Of a stretch of 64,000 bases of DNA, positions 56,982 to 64,000 are shown piece after piece. Each line of letters opens with the position of its first letter. The stretch's first letter is position 1. The notes beneath the pieces were generated by a model, which ran no database searches, was not told the DNA's origin, and worked only from the letters and a program-made list of their open reading frames with translations. Made by a program: the position numbers and the translations under genes. Source of the DNA: Streptomyces sp. ITFR-21 (GTDB lineage Bacteria > Actinomycetota > Actinomycetes > Streptomycetales > Streptomycetaceae); assembly GCF_031844685.1 (NCBI RefSeq), contig NZ_CP134605.1:5205001-5269000 (forward strand), written 5' to 3'.

Positions 56982-58613
56982 ATGGACGCCGTGACCCAGG
57001 TCCCCGCGCCGGTCAACGAGCCGGTGCACTCGTACGCGCCCGGCAGCCCGGAGCGTGCCCGCCTCGAAGCGAAGCTGAAGGAGCTGGCCGGCAACCCGGT
57101 CGACCTGCCCCTGTTCATCGGCGGCCAGGAGCGGATGGGCGGCGGTGAGCGCTTCGATGTCGTCCAGCCGCACAACCACGGCGCCCGCCTCGGCAGCTAT
57201 GCCAACGCCACCGCCCAGGACGCCCGGGACGCCGTCGGCGCGGCGCTGGCCGCCGCCCCCGCCTGGCGCGCGACGGCCTTCGACGACCGCGCCGCGATCA
57301 TCCTGCGCGCCGCCGAACTGCTCGCCGGCCCCTGGCGGGAGACGCTGGCCGCCTCCACCATGCTCGGCCAGTCCAAGACCGTGCAGCAGGCGGAGATCGA
57401 CAGCCCCTGCGAACTGGTCGACTTCTGGCGGTTCAACGTCCACTACGCCCGGCAGATCCTCGCCGAGCAGCCGGTCGCCAACGCGCCCGGCGTCTGGAAC
57501 CGCCTCGACCACCGCCCGCTGGAGGGCTTCGTCTACGCGATCACGCCGTTCAACTTCACCGCCATCGCCGGCAACCTGCCCACCGCCCCCGCGCTGATGG
57601 GCAACGTCGTGGTGTGGAAGCCGTCGCCGACCCAGACCCACTCCGCGGTACTGCTGATGAGGCTGCTGCGCGAGGCCGGGCTGCCGGACGGCGTGATCAA
57701 CCTGGTCACCGGCGACGGCGTCGCCGTCTCCGAGGTCGCCCTCGCCCACCCGGAGCTGGCCGGCATCCACTTCACCGGCTCCACCAAAACCTTCCAGCAC
57801 CTGTGGCGCACGGTCGGCGAGAACATCGGGCGCTACCGCTCCTACCCGCGGATCGTCGGCGAGACCGGCGGCAAGGACTTCGTGGTCGCCCATCCGTCCG
57901 CCGACCCGGCCGTGCTCAGGACCGCGCTGACCCGCGGCTCCTTCGAGTACCAGGGCCAGAAGTGCTCGGCCTCCTCGCGCGCCTACATCCCGCGGTCGAT
58001 CTGGGAGGGCGGATTCAAGGAGGAGTTCGCCGCCGAGGTCGACGGCATCACCATGGGCGACGTCACCGACCTCAGCAACTTCGTCGGCGCGGTGATCGAC
58101 GAGCGCGCCTTCGCCAAGAACACGGCCGCCATCGAGCGGGCCAAGGCCGACCCGGCGGTGGAGGTGGTGGCCGGCGGCACCTACGACGACTCGGTGGGCT
58201 GGTTCGTCCGGCCGACCGTCCTGGTCAGCGCCGACCCGGACAACGAGATCTTCCGCGAGGAGTACTTCGGCCCGATCCTCGGCGTGCACGTCTACGAGGA
58301 CGCCGACTTCGACGCGATGCTCGACCAGATGGAGTCGGTCGCCGACTACGCCCTGACCGGCTCGGTCATCGCGCGGGACCGGGTGGCGGCGGCCGAGGTG
58401 ATGGCGAGGCTGCGGTTCGCGGCCGGCAACTTCTACATCAACGACAAGTCCACCGGCGCCGTGGTCGGCCAGCAGCCTTTCGGTGGCGGGCGGGCCTCCG
58501 GCACCAATGACAAGGCCGGGGCGGCGCAGAACCTGATGCGCTGGACCTCCACCCGGGCGATCAAGGAGTCCCTGCTGCCGCCGACGGAGTACCGCTACCC
58601 GCACCAGGGCTGA
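56982..58613 (+). CDS. pruA: L-glutamate gamma-semialdehyde dehydrogenase
   Basis: The 543-residue NAD-dependent aldehyde dehydrogenase converts glutamate semialdehyde to glutamate, completing proline breakdown. It starts at ATG 56982 behind GAGGAGAAA. The catalytic Glu is in GETGGKDFVV and the nucleophilic Cys in YQGQKCSASSRAY; the Asn of FNFTAIAGNL and the EEYFGPILGVHVYED block are also present. The C-terminal QQPFGGGRASGTNDKAG is typical of P5C dehydrogenase. It is cotranscribed with proline dehydrogenase and probably controlled by the divergent PucR-type protein. Confidence 0.97.
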   Translation: MDAVTQVPAPVNEPVHSYAPGSPERARLEAKLKELAGNPVDLPLFIGGQERMGGGERFDVVQPHNHGARLGSYANATAQDARDAVGAALAAAPAWRATAFDDRAAIILRAAELLAGPWRETLAASTMLGQSKTVQQAEIDSPCELVDFWRFNVHYARQILAEQPVANAPGVWNRLDHRPLEGFVYAITPFNFTAIAGNLPTAPALMGNVVVWKPSPTQTHSAVLLMRLLREAGLPDGVINLVTGDGVAVSEVALAHPELAGIHFTGSTKTFQHLWRTVGENIGRYRSYPRIVGETGGKDFVVAHPSADPAVLRTALTRGSFEYQGQKCSASSRAYIPRSIWEGGFKEEFAAEVDGITMGDVTDLSNFVGAVIDERAFAKNTAAIERAKADPAVEVVAGGTYDDSVGWFVRPTVLVSADPDNEIFREEYFGPILGVHVYEDADFDAMLDQMESVADYALTGSVIARDRVAAAEVMARLRFAAGNFYINDKSTGAVVGQQPFGGGRASGTNDKAGAAQNLMRWTSTRAIKESLLPPTEYRYPHQG

Positions 58614-58881
58614 GCCTCGCGGGCCGGCCGACCCGCCGACCGCCCCAGCCCCAGCCCCCGCCCCCGCCTCCGGTTCCCCGGCCGGGCGGCGGGGGTCCGC
58701 CACGCCCTCCGCCCGCCTCGCGTCCGGCGCCCCGCCTTCCCGCCTCCCCGCGACCGCGACGGCGGGTCCCGCGGGCCCCGGCGGACGCGTACGGGTGACG
58801 TCTGTCTCAGATAGTAGGAAGTCCGAGTAATCGTGGCGACAGGACGGCCGCGCTGACTTAGCGTGGTCAGGAGCCGAACGT

Positions 58882-58899
58882 CTCGTCCGACCGGACGAG
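58882..58899. promoter_or_regulatory. Inverted repeat CTCGTCCG-AC-CGGACGAG
   Basis: An 8-base-pair perfect repeat with a 2-base centre lies 116 bases before the small gene at 59015, inside a 401-base gap after pruA. It may be an operator; the rest of the gap shows no gene. Confidence 0.35.
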
Positions 58900-59014
58900 C
58901 GGCGGATACGAGCATGGCGCCCACCTGTGCGGGTCACCCCCCGCGGCGCCGCTCTCCGCCCCGTTCCGCGGCGACGACCCCGCATCTCTCCGATTCCCCA
59001 CGGGAGTGATCACC

Positions 59015-59119
59015 ATGGACGAGAACGCCCGCCAGAATGCCCTGCGCGCCCTCCAGCGCTCCATGGACCGCCGTGACAACGGCGGCGAGACCGGCCACGA
59101 GATCCCGCAGACCAGCTAG
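59015..59119 (+). CDS. Small 34-residue protein of unknown function
   Basis: ATG 59015 lies 7 bases after GGGAGTGATC, one of the better ribosome sites in the window, and the frame ends at TAG 59119. The peptide is hydrophilic ([20 protein letters not shown] then a Gly/Glu/Thr-rich tail) and its first 20 residues could form an amphipathic helix. It has no membrane segment or Cys. An A/T-containing stretch with an inverted repeat upstream is a plausible promoter. I do not recognise it. Confidence 0.6.
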   Translation: MDENARQNALRALQRSMDRRDNGGETGHEIPQTS

Positions 59120-59300
59120 TCCGTCAGCGGCGAAGCGCCCTGGCCGCCGGGTTCCGCGGTCGCGGACCCGGCGGCCGGCCCCGCGCGGCACGCGGGCGGC
59201 GCGGCGACGGGCGGGCGGCGGGCGGGCGGCGGACCCATCCGCCCGTCCGGCATACGGACGCCCCATGTCACGGGGTGGGACGCGGAGTAGGGTGCCCGAC

Positions 59301-60338
59301 ATGTCTCGCAGCATCAGCCTCGCAGTGATCCCCGGTGACGGTATCGGCCAGGAAGTCGTGACGGAGGGCCTGAAGGTCCTCGCCGCGGTCCTCCCGCAGG
59401 ACGTCAAGCTGGAGACCAGGGAATTCGACTTCGGCGCGAAGCGCTACCACGCCACCGGCCAGACGCTCACCGACGACGACCTGGCCCGGCTGAAGACGCA
59501 CGACGCGATCCTGCTCGGCGCGATCGGCGACCCGTCGGTGCCCTCCGGCGTCCTGGAGCGCGGCTTCCTGCTCAAGCTGCGCTTCGCCTTCGACCACCAT
59601 GTGAACCTCCGTCCCAGCAAGCTGTTCCCCGGGGTCGCCTCCCCGCTGGCGGGCAGCCCCGAGATCGACTTCGTGGTGGTTCGCGAGGGCACCGAGGGCC
59701 CGTACACCGGCAACGGCGGCACCATCAGGACCGGCACCGAGCACGAGGTCGCCACCGAGGTCAGCCTGAACACCGCGTACGGCATCGAGCGCGTGGTCCG
59801 CGACGCCTACACCCGCGCCCAGGCCCGCCCGCGCAAGAAGCTCACGCTGGTGCACAAGAACAACGTGCTGGTGCACGCCGGCCACCTGTGGACCCGGATC
59901 TTCGAGGCCGTCGGCGCCGAGTTCCCCGACGTCAGCACCGACTACCTGCACGTGGACGCGGCGACCATCTTCCTGGTCACCCAGCCCGAGCGGTTCGACG
60001 TGATCGTCACCGACAACCTCTTCGGCGACATCATCACCGACCTGGCCGCGGCCGTCTCCGGCGGCATCGGCGTGGCGGCCAGCGGCAACATCAACCCCGG
60101 CCGCGCCTTCCCGTCGATGTTCGAGCCGGTGCACGGCTCGGCCCCGGACATCGCCGGGCAGTCCAAGGCGGACCCCACCGCGACCGTGCTCTCGGTGGCG
60201 CTGCTGCTCCGGCACCTGGGGTACGACGCCGAGGCCGCCAGGATCGACACCGCCGTGCAGGCCGACCTGGCCGAGCGGGCCGACGGGCCGGCCCGCTCCA
60301 CCGTCGAGATCGGTGACGCGCTGGCCGCCCGGGTATGA
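59301..60338 (+). CDS. leuB: 3-isopropylmalate dehydrogenase
   Basis: The 345-residue enzyme oxidatively decarboxylates 3-isopropylmalate in leucine synthesis. ATG 59301 is chosen because [10 protein letters not shown] begins at residue 11, as is usual. NAD-dependent decarboxylating features are [25 protein letters not shown], the metal-binding [14 protein letters not shown] and the cofactor motif [12 protein letters not shown]. In this sequence type, leucine LeuB and related tartrate or homoisocitrate enzymes are close, but the position next to ilvE supports leuB. leuA and leuCD are elsewhere. Confidence 0.95.
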   Translation: MSRSISLAVIPGDGIGQEVVTEGLKVLAAVLPQDVKLETREFDFGAKRYHATGQTLTDDDLARLKTHDAILLGAIGDPSVPSGVLERGFLLKLRFAFDHHVNLRPSKLFPGVASPLAGSPEIDFVVVREGTEGPYTGNGGTIRTGTEHEVATEVSLNTAYGIERVVRDAYTRAQARPRKKLTLVHKNNVLVHAGHLWTRIFEAVGAEFPDVSTDYLHVDAATIFLVTQPERFDVIVTDNLFGDIITDLAAAVSGGIGVAASGNINPGRAFPSMFEPVHGSAPDIAGQSKADPTATVLSVALLLRHLGYDAEAARIDTAVQADLAERADGPARSTVEIGDALAARV

Positions 60339-60414
60339 CCCACGGCCGGCACCGGCCGGCACGCACGGGCTGACCGGTGATTTTCCGGCCGGCCCGGGAC
60401 ACCGACAGGCCCAC

Positions 60415-60448
60415 GGCCCCGCCGCTGCGACCATCAGACGGCGGGGCC
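60415..60448 (+). terminator. Hairpin between leuB and ilvE
   Basis: GGCCCCGCCG pairs with CGGCGGGGCC (10 base pairs, 14-base loop), 76 bases after leuB. ilvE thus probably has its own promoter just downstream. Confidence 0.65.
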
Positions 60449-60504
60449 GGATTCACGGGGGGAAACTCGGACGTCCTACCATCCGGGACGGGTACCACAA
60501 CACG

Positions 60505-60532
60505 GTGAAGGACGTGAAGGACCGTGAAGGAC
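60505..60532 (+). repeat. Three copies of GTGAAGGAC before the ilvE start
   Basis: GTGAAGGAC occurs at 60505, 60514 and 60524, the last 6 bases before ATG 60539. Each contains AAGGA, a usable Shine-Dalgarno, and each GTG could be a start. The repeat may raise or tune ribosome loading. Confidence 0.8.
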
Positions 60533-60538
60533 ACTGAC

Positions 60539-61627
60539 ATGACGACGCCCACCATCGAGCTCAAGCCCTCCGCGCACCCGCTCGCCGACGCCGAGCGGAA
60601 CGCGATCCTGGCCGCGCCCGGCTTCGGGCGGCACTTCACCGACCACATGGTCACCATCAAGTGGACCGACGGCCGCGGCTGGCACGACGCCCAGCTCGTC
60701 CCGTACGCGCCGCTGTCGCTCGAGCCCGCCAACATGACGCTGCACTACGCGCAGACGATCTTCGAGGGACTCAAGGCGTACCACCAGCCGGACGGCTCGG
60801 TGGCCACCTTCCGCCCCGAGGCCAACGCGCGGCGCTTCCAGGCGTCCGCCCGGCGGCTGGCGATGCCGGAGCTGCCGGTCGAGACGTTCATCGCGGCCTG
60901 CGACGTACTGGTCCGGCAGGACAGGGCGTGGGTGCCGGCCGAGGGCGAGGCGTCGCTCTACCTGCGGCCCTTCATGTTCGCCACCGAGGTCGGCCTCGGG
61001 GTGCGGCCCGCCGACGAGTACCTGTTCCTGGTGATCGCCTCACCGGCCGGCGCGTACTTCTCCGGCGGCGTCAAGCCGGTCTCGGTGTGGCTCTCCGAGG
61101 AGTACGTGCGGGCGGCCCCCGGCGGCACCGGCGCGGCCAAGACCGGCGGCAACTACGCGGCCTCCCTCATCGCCCAGGCCCAGGCCATCGAGCACGGCTG
61201 CGACCAGGTGGTCTGGCTGGACGCGATCGAGCGGCGGTGGATCGAGGAGATGGGCGGGATGAACCTGTACTTCGTGTACGGGAACCGGATCGTCACCCCC
61301 GAGCTGTCCGGTTCGCTGCTGCCGGGCATCACCCGCGACTCCCTGCTGTCCATCGCCGCGGACCTCGGCTACGAGGTCGGCGAGGAGCGCATCAGCGTCG
61401 AGGACTGGCGGCGCGGCAACGAGGACGGCACCATCACCGAGGTCTTCGCCTGCGGCACGGCGGCCGTGATCACGCCGGTCGGCGCCGTCAAGTCCACCCG
61501 CGCCGACTGGACCGTCGCGGGCGGCGAGCCCGGCGAGGTCACGCTGCGGCTGCGCGCCGCACTGCTCGACATCCAGACCGGCCGCGCCCCCGACCCCCAC
61601 GGCTGGATGCATCCACTCGGCGCGTGA
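60539..61627 (+). CDS. ilvE: Branched-chain amino acid aminotransferase
   Basis: The 362-residue PLP enzyme (class IV fold) performs the last transamination for valine, leucine and isoleucine. ATG 60539 is preferred; an in-frame GTG at 60524 would add five residues. The PLP lysine is in [13 protein letters not shown], and the large-family BCAT features [52 protein letters not shown] and PGITRDSLL are present. It lies between leuB and cimA, completing a branched-chain cluster. Confidence 0.97.
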   Translation: MTTPTIELKPSAHPLADAERNAILAAPGFGRHFTDHMVTIKWTDGRGWHDAQLVPYAPLSLEPANMTLHYAQTIFEGLKAYHQPDGSVATFRPEANARRFQASARRLAMPELPVETFIAACDVLVRQDRAWVPAEGEASLYLRPFMFATEVGLGVRPADEYLFLVIASPAGAYFSGGVKPVSVWLSEEYVRAAPGGTGAAKTGGNYAASLIAQAQAIEHGCDQVVWLDAIERRWIEEMGGMNLYFVYGNRIVTPELSGSLLPGITRDSLLSIAADLGYEVGEERISVEDWRRGNEDGTITEVFACGTAAVITPVGAVKSTRADWTVAGGEPGEVTLRLRAALLDIQTGRAPDPHGWMHPLGA

Positions 61628-61860
61628 GGCGCTCCCCGGGGTGCCTTTGCGCCTGTCGGCGCCTGACCGACCGGGCCCGGGGGTGCCTTGGCGCCCGGCG
61701 GTGCCCGGCCCGGACCCCGGGGTTGCCTTTGCGCCAGGGGGCGCCCCGCCTGGACCCCGCGGGGCCCGGGGGCCCTCGCGGGAAACCCCGGGCCGGTCGG
61801 ATAGTGAGACCGGGGGGGGCCGGGTGGGCTCGGGCGGGGCCGGGTGTGGCACACTGACGC
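61628..61860. repeat. Gap with three imperfect 16-base repeats
   Basis: GGGGTGCCTTTGCGCC and variants occur at 61638, 61680 and 61719, about 40 bases apart, in the gap between ilvE and the cimA leader. No gene is present. A run of nine G lies at about 61811-61819. The cimA promoter probably lies just after this. Confidence 0.7.
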
Positions 61861-61879
61861 CGTGTCCTCGTACGCCACG

Positions 61880-61915
61880 ATGATTATCGGCAGCAGGCAC
61901 GCCGGTCCGCAGTGA
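61880..61915 (+). CDS. Candidate cimA leader peptide
   Basis: The frame MIIGSRHAGPQ (11 codons) starts at ATG 61880 and stops at 61915; an in-frame GTG at 61862 would give 17 codons. Two consecutive Ile codons follow the start. It has no strong ribosome site. A terminator with a six-T run follows 52 bases later, mirroring the ilvB leader. CimA serves isoleucine synthesis, so stalling at Ile codons would make sense. Confidence 0.6.
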   Translation: MIIGSRHAGPQ

Positions 61916-61967
61916 CCGTTCCGCCGAACCCAGCGGAGCGCCACCGTGCCCCAGACCCGCGTGCAGA

Positions 61968-61993
61968 CCTCTCGCATCCGCGAGGGGTTTTTT
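61968..61993 (+). terminator. Candidate cimA attenuator terminator
   Basis: CCTCTCGC (61968-61975), loop ATCC and GCGAGGGG (61980-61987) form an 8-pair stem with one G-T pair, followed by six T (61988-61993). The GAGGGGTTTTTT end is identical to that of the ilvB attenuator. It lies 128 bases before the cimA start. Confidence 0.85.
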
Positions 61994-62120
61994 CGTTTCC
62001 CGGCCCCACCACGCCGGAGGCGCGAGGCACGCGGGATGATGGGGGCAAGTGGAGTCGGAACCTCCGGACGGCCCGCCCGCCCGGGGGCAACCCACTCACC
62101 CGACAGGAGCGAACAACGCC

Positions 62121-63719
62121 ATGACCGCCGAACTGGACGACAGCTTCCACGTCTTCGACACCACGCTGCGCGACGGCGCCCAGCGCGAGGGGATCAACCT
62201 CACCGTCGCCGACAAGCTGACGATCGCCCGGCACCTGGACGACTTCGGGGTGGGATTCATCGAGGGCGGCTGGCCGGGGGCCAACCCCCGCGACACCGAG
62301 TTCTTCGCCCGCGCCGCCAAGGAGCTGGAGCTCCGGCACGCGACGCTGGTCGCCTTCGGGGCCACCCGCCGGCCGCACTCCAAGGCCGCCGACGACCCGC
62401 AGGTCAGGGCGTTGCTCGAAGCCGGCGCGCCGGTCGTCACGATCGTCGCCAAGTCCCACGACCGGCATGTCGAGCTGGCCCTGCGCACCACGCTGGAGGA
62501 GAACCTGGAGATGGTCCGGGACACCGTCTCCCACCTGGTGTCCGAGGGCCGCCGGGTCTTCGTGGACTGCGAGCACTTCTTCGACGGCTACCGGGCCAAC
62601 CCCGAGTACGCCGCCGCGGTGGCCCGCGCCGCGCACGAGGCCGGCGCCTCCGTCGTCGTGCTGTGCGACACCAACGGCGGGATGCTGCCGGCCCAGGTCC
62701 ACGCCGTCACCGCCCGGGTACTGGCCGACACCGGCGCCCGGCTCGGCATCCACGCCCAGGACGACACCGGCTGCGCGGTCGCCAACACGCTGGCCGCCGT
62801 GGACGCGGGCGCCACCCATGTCCAGTGCACCGCCAACGGCTACGGCGAGCGGGTGGGCAACTCCAACCTCTTCCCGGTGGTCGCCGCCCTGGAGCTCAAG
62901 CACGACCGCCGGGTGCTGCCCGCCGGCGCGCTCGGCGAGATGACCCGGATCTCGCACGCCATCGCCGAGGTGGTCAACCTCCCCTCGGCCACCCACCAGC
63001 CGTACGTCGGCGTCTCCGCGTTCGCGCACAAGGCCGGCCTGCACGCCTCCGCGATCAAGGTGGACCCCGACCTCTACCAGCACATCGCCCCCGAGCTCGT
63101 CGGCAACACCATGCGGATGCTGGTCTCCGACATGGCCGGCCGCGCCTCCATCGAGCTCAAGGGCAAGGAACTGGGCATCGACCTCGGCGGCGACCGCGAG
63201 CTGGTCGGCCGGGTGGTCGCGCGGGTCAAGGAACGCGAGCTCAAGGGCTACACGTACGAGGCCGCCGACGCCTCCTTCGCGCTCCTGCTGCGGGCCGAGG
63301 TGGACGGCGAGGCGCGCCACTTCTTCCGTACCGAGTCCTGGCGGATCATCACCGAGGACCGCCCCGACGGCACCCACGCCAACGAGGCCACTGTCAAGCT
63401 GTGGGCCAAGGGCGAGCGCATCGTCGCCACCGCCGAGGGCAACGGCCCGGTCAACGCGCTCGACCGGGCGCTGCTGACCGCGCTGGAGCAGATCTACCCC
63501 CAGCTCGCCCACTTCGCCCTCGTCGACTACAAGGTCCGCATCCTCGAAGGCCGCTCCGGCACCGACTCCACCACCCGGGTGCTGATCACCACCACCGACG
63601 GCGCCGCCGAGTGGTCCACCGTCGGCGTCGCCGACAACGTCATCGCCGCCTCCTGGCAGGCCCTGGACGACGCCTACGCCTACGGCCTGCTGCGCGCCGG
63701 CCTCACCCCCGAGGACTAG
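62121..63719 (+). CDS. cimA: Citramalate synthase
   Basis: The 532-residue enzyme condenses acetyl-CoA and pyruvate to citramalate, a threonine-independent route to 2-oxobutyrate and isoleucine. ATG 62121 follows AGGAG. The catalytic barrel (about 10-280) has the Arg-Asp start FDTTLRDGAQREGINL, DTNGGMLPAQ, and the metal site IHAQDDTGCAVAN, in which Gln replaces the second His of the usual HxH, as in other actinobacterial CimA as I recall. FAHKAGLHASAI follows. The C-terminal LeuA dimer domain (about 395-525) gives allosteric control. LeuA is the main alternative, but the length and NGYGERVGNSN region favour CimA. Its stop codon lies on the edge of a repeat element. Confidence 0.9.
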   Translation: MTAELDDSFHVFDTTLRDGAQREGINLTVADKLTIARHLDDFGVGFIEGGWPGANPRDTEFFARAAKELELRHATLVAFGATRRPHSKAADDPQVRALLEAGAPVVTIVAKSHDRHVELALRTTLEENLEMVRDTVSHLVSEGRRVFVDCEHFFDGYRANPEYAAAVARAAHEAGASVVVLCDTNGGMLPAQVHAVTARVLADTGARLGIHAQDDTGCAVANTLAAVDAGATHVQCTANGYGERVGNSNLFPVVAALELKHDRRVLPAGALGEMTRISHAIAEVVNLPSATHQPYVGVSAFAHKAGLHASAIKVDPDLYQHIAPELVGNTMRMLVSDMAGRASIELKGKELGIDLGGDRELVGRVVARVKERELKGYTYEAADASFALLLRAEVDGEARHFFRTESWRIITEDRPDGTHANEATVKLWAKGERIVATAEGNGPVNALDRALLTALEQIYPQLAHFALVDYKVRILEGRSGTDSTTRVLITTTDGAAEWSTVGVADNVIAASWQALDDAYAYGLLRAGLTPED

Positions 63720-63879
63720 GGTCTGTCGTGGGGATCTCCGCGGCGCCGCGGGCCCCGGCCCGCGCGTCCGCCGGGTTCCCGCCGGTCGGCGACGCACCGC
63801 GTCGCCTCCCTCCTCGGCCGTGCGGCCGCAAACCACCGGCCCCCGCTCCGCCACCCGCGCGGACCCGGACGACAGACCC
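63719..63879 (-). repeat. Dispersed repeat copy 2, MITE-like with 11-base inverted ends
   Basis: GGGTCTGTCGT (63719-63729) and ACGACAGACCC (63869-63879) are perfect terminal inverted repeats around 139 bases. The inside, read on the minus strand, is closely related to 2046-2173. It encodes no protein. No clear target duplication is seen. The form fits a small non-autonomous transposable element. Confidence 0.7.
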
Positions 63880-63951
63880 CGGACCTGGCATCCGGATCCG
63901 CGTGGCGACGCCGCTCCGCCGCGTACCGCGGGCGCTCGGCGGAGCGGGAGC

Positions 63952-64000
63952 TCAGGGGAACAGGACGGTCTTCCCGGCGGTGGACCTGGCGGAAATCGCC
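63952..64000 (-). CDS. C-terminal end of a gene cut by the window edge
   Basis: Reading inward from the right edge on the minus strand, 15 codons give AISARSTAGKTVLFP before TGA at 63952-63954. An ending of the type STxGKxVL is common in zinc-type alcohol dehydrogenases and quinone oxidoreductases, so this is probably such a gene, but the fragment is too short to be sure. Confidence 0.45.
   Translation of the reverse strand, partial: AISARSTAGKTVLFP

Noticed and set aside
61884-63854. Long minus-strand frame opposite cimA
   Set aside because: Gly/Val/Asp-rich antisense shadow with no family resemblance.

Overview
The window is GC-rich actinobacterial chromosome, almost certainly Streptomyces or a close relative. 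Evidence: strong G/C bias at third codon positions, many GTG starts, leucine TTA codons seen in only two genes, twin-arginine and lipoprotein signals, a tandem glycine riboswitch, and a gene order from sdaA-glyA-gcvH-gcvT to ilvBNC-serA-leuB-ilvE-cimA that matches, as I recall it, the core region around SCO5469-SCO5529 of S. coelicolor. No rRNA, tRNA, CRISPR array, phage or biosynthetic gene cluster was seen.

Left part (1-12243) is more accessory. It holds a Ser/Thr kinase with TPR-like repeats, an XRE regulator divergent from a methionine aminopeptidase, an isochorismatase-fold protein lacking its catalytic Cys, and a compact exported set: two tandem ferritin-like proteins, a cupredoxin lipoprotein and a four-helix membrane protein. 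An acyltransferase-3 protein, a polytopic glycosyltransferase-like protein and an IS256-type transposase relic follow. This part also has most of the simple repeats.

Middle part (12244-45712) is core metabolism. Glycine/serine genes (sdaA, glyA, gcvH, gcvT) lie on the minus strand behind a tandem glycine riboswitch, with two SseB-family genes divergent. Then come a DUF885 peptidase-like gene, a five-gene oligopeptide ABC transporter with an internal hairpin, a cysteine desulfurase and mnmA (tRNA 2-thiolation), LOG-like and SDR genes coupled to mnmA, a MetE-like protein, ligA, the c-di-GMP enzyme RmdB, gatC-gatA-(small membrane gene)-gatB, a PQQ-type sugar dehydrogenase lipoprotein, an aldo/keto reductase and a 2-hydroxyacid dehydrogenase.

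Right part (45713-64000) holds a second c-di-GMP protein (CdgF type, intact GGDEF, degenerate EAL), then branched-chain amino-acid and serine biosynthesis: an attenuator leader peptide and terminator, ilvB-ilvN-ilvC, serA, a PucR-type regulator divergent from proline dehydrogenase and pruA, a 34-codon small gene, leuB, ilvE, and cimA behind what looks like a second, Ile-codon-containing attenuator. ilvD, leuA, leuCD and gcvP are not in the window.

The best leads are the ferritin-like/cupredoxin cassette, the cimA attenuator, a small dispersed repeat with terminal inverted repeats found at both ends of the window, the folded element between ilvC and serA, and the contrasting pair of c-di-GMP enzymes. 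None can be proven new from sequence alone.
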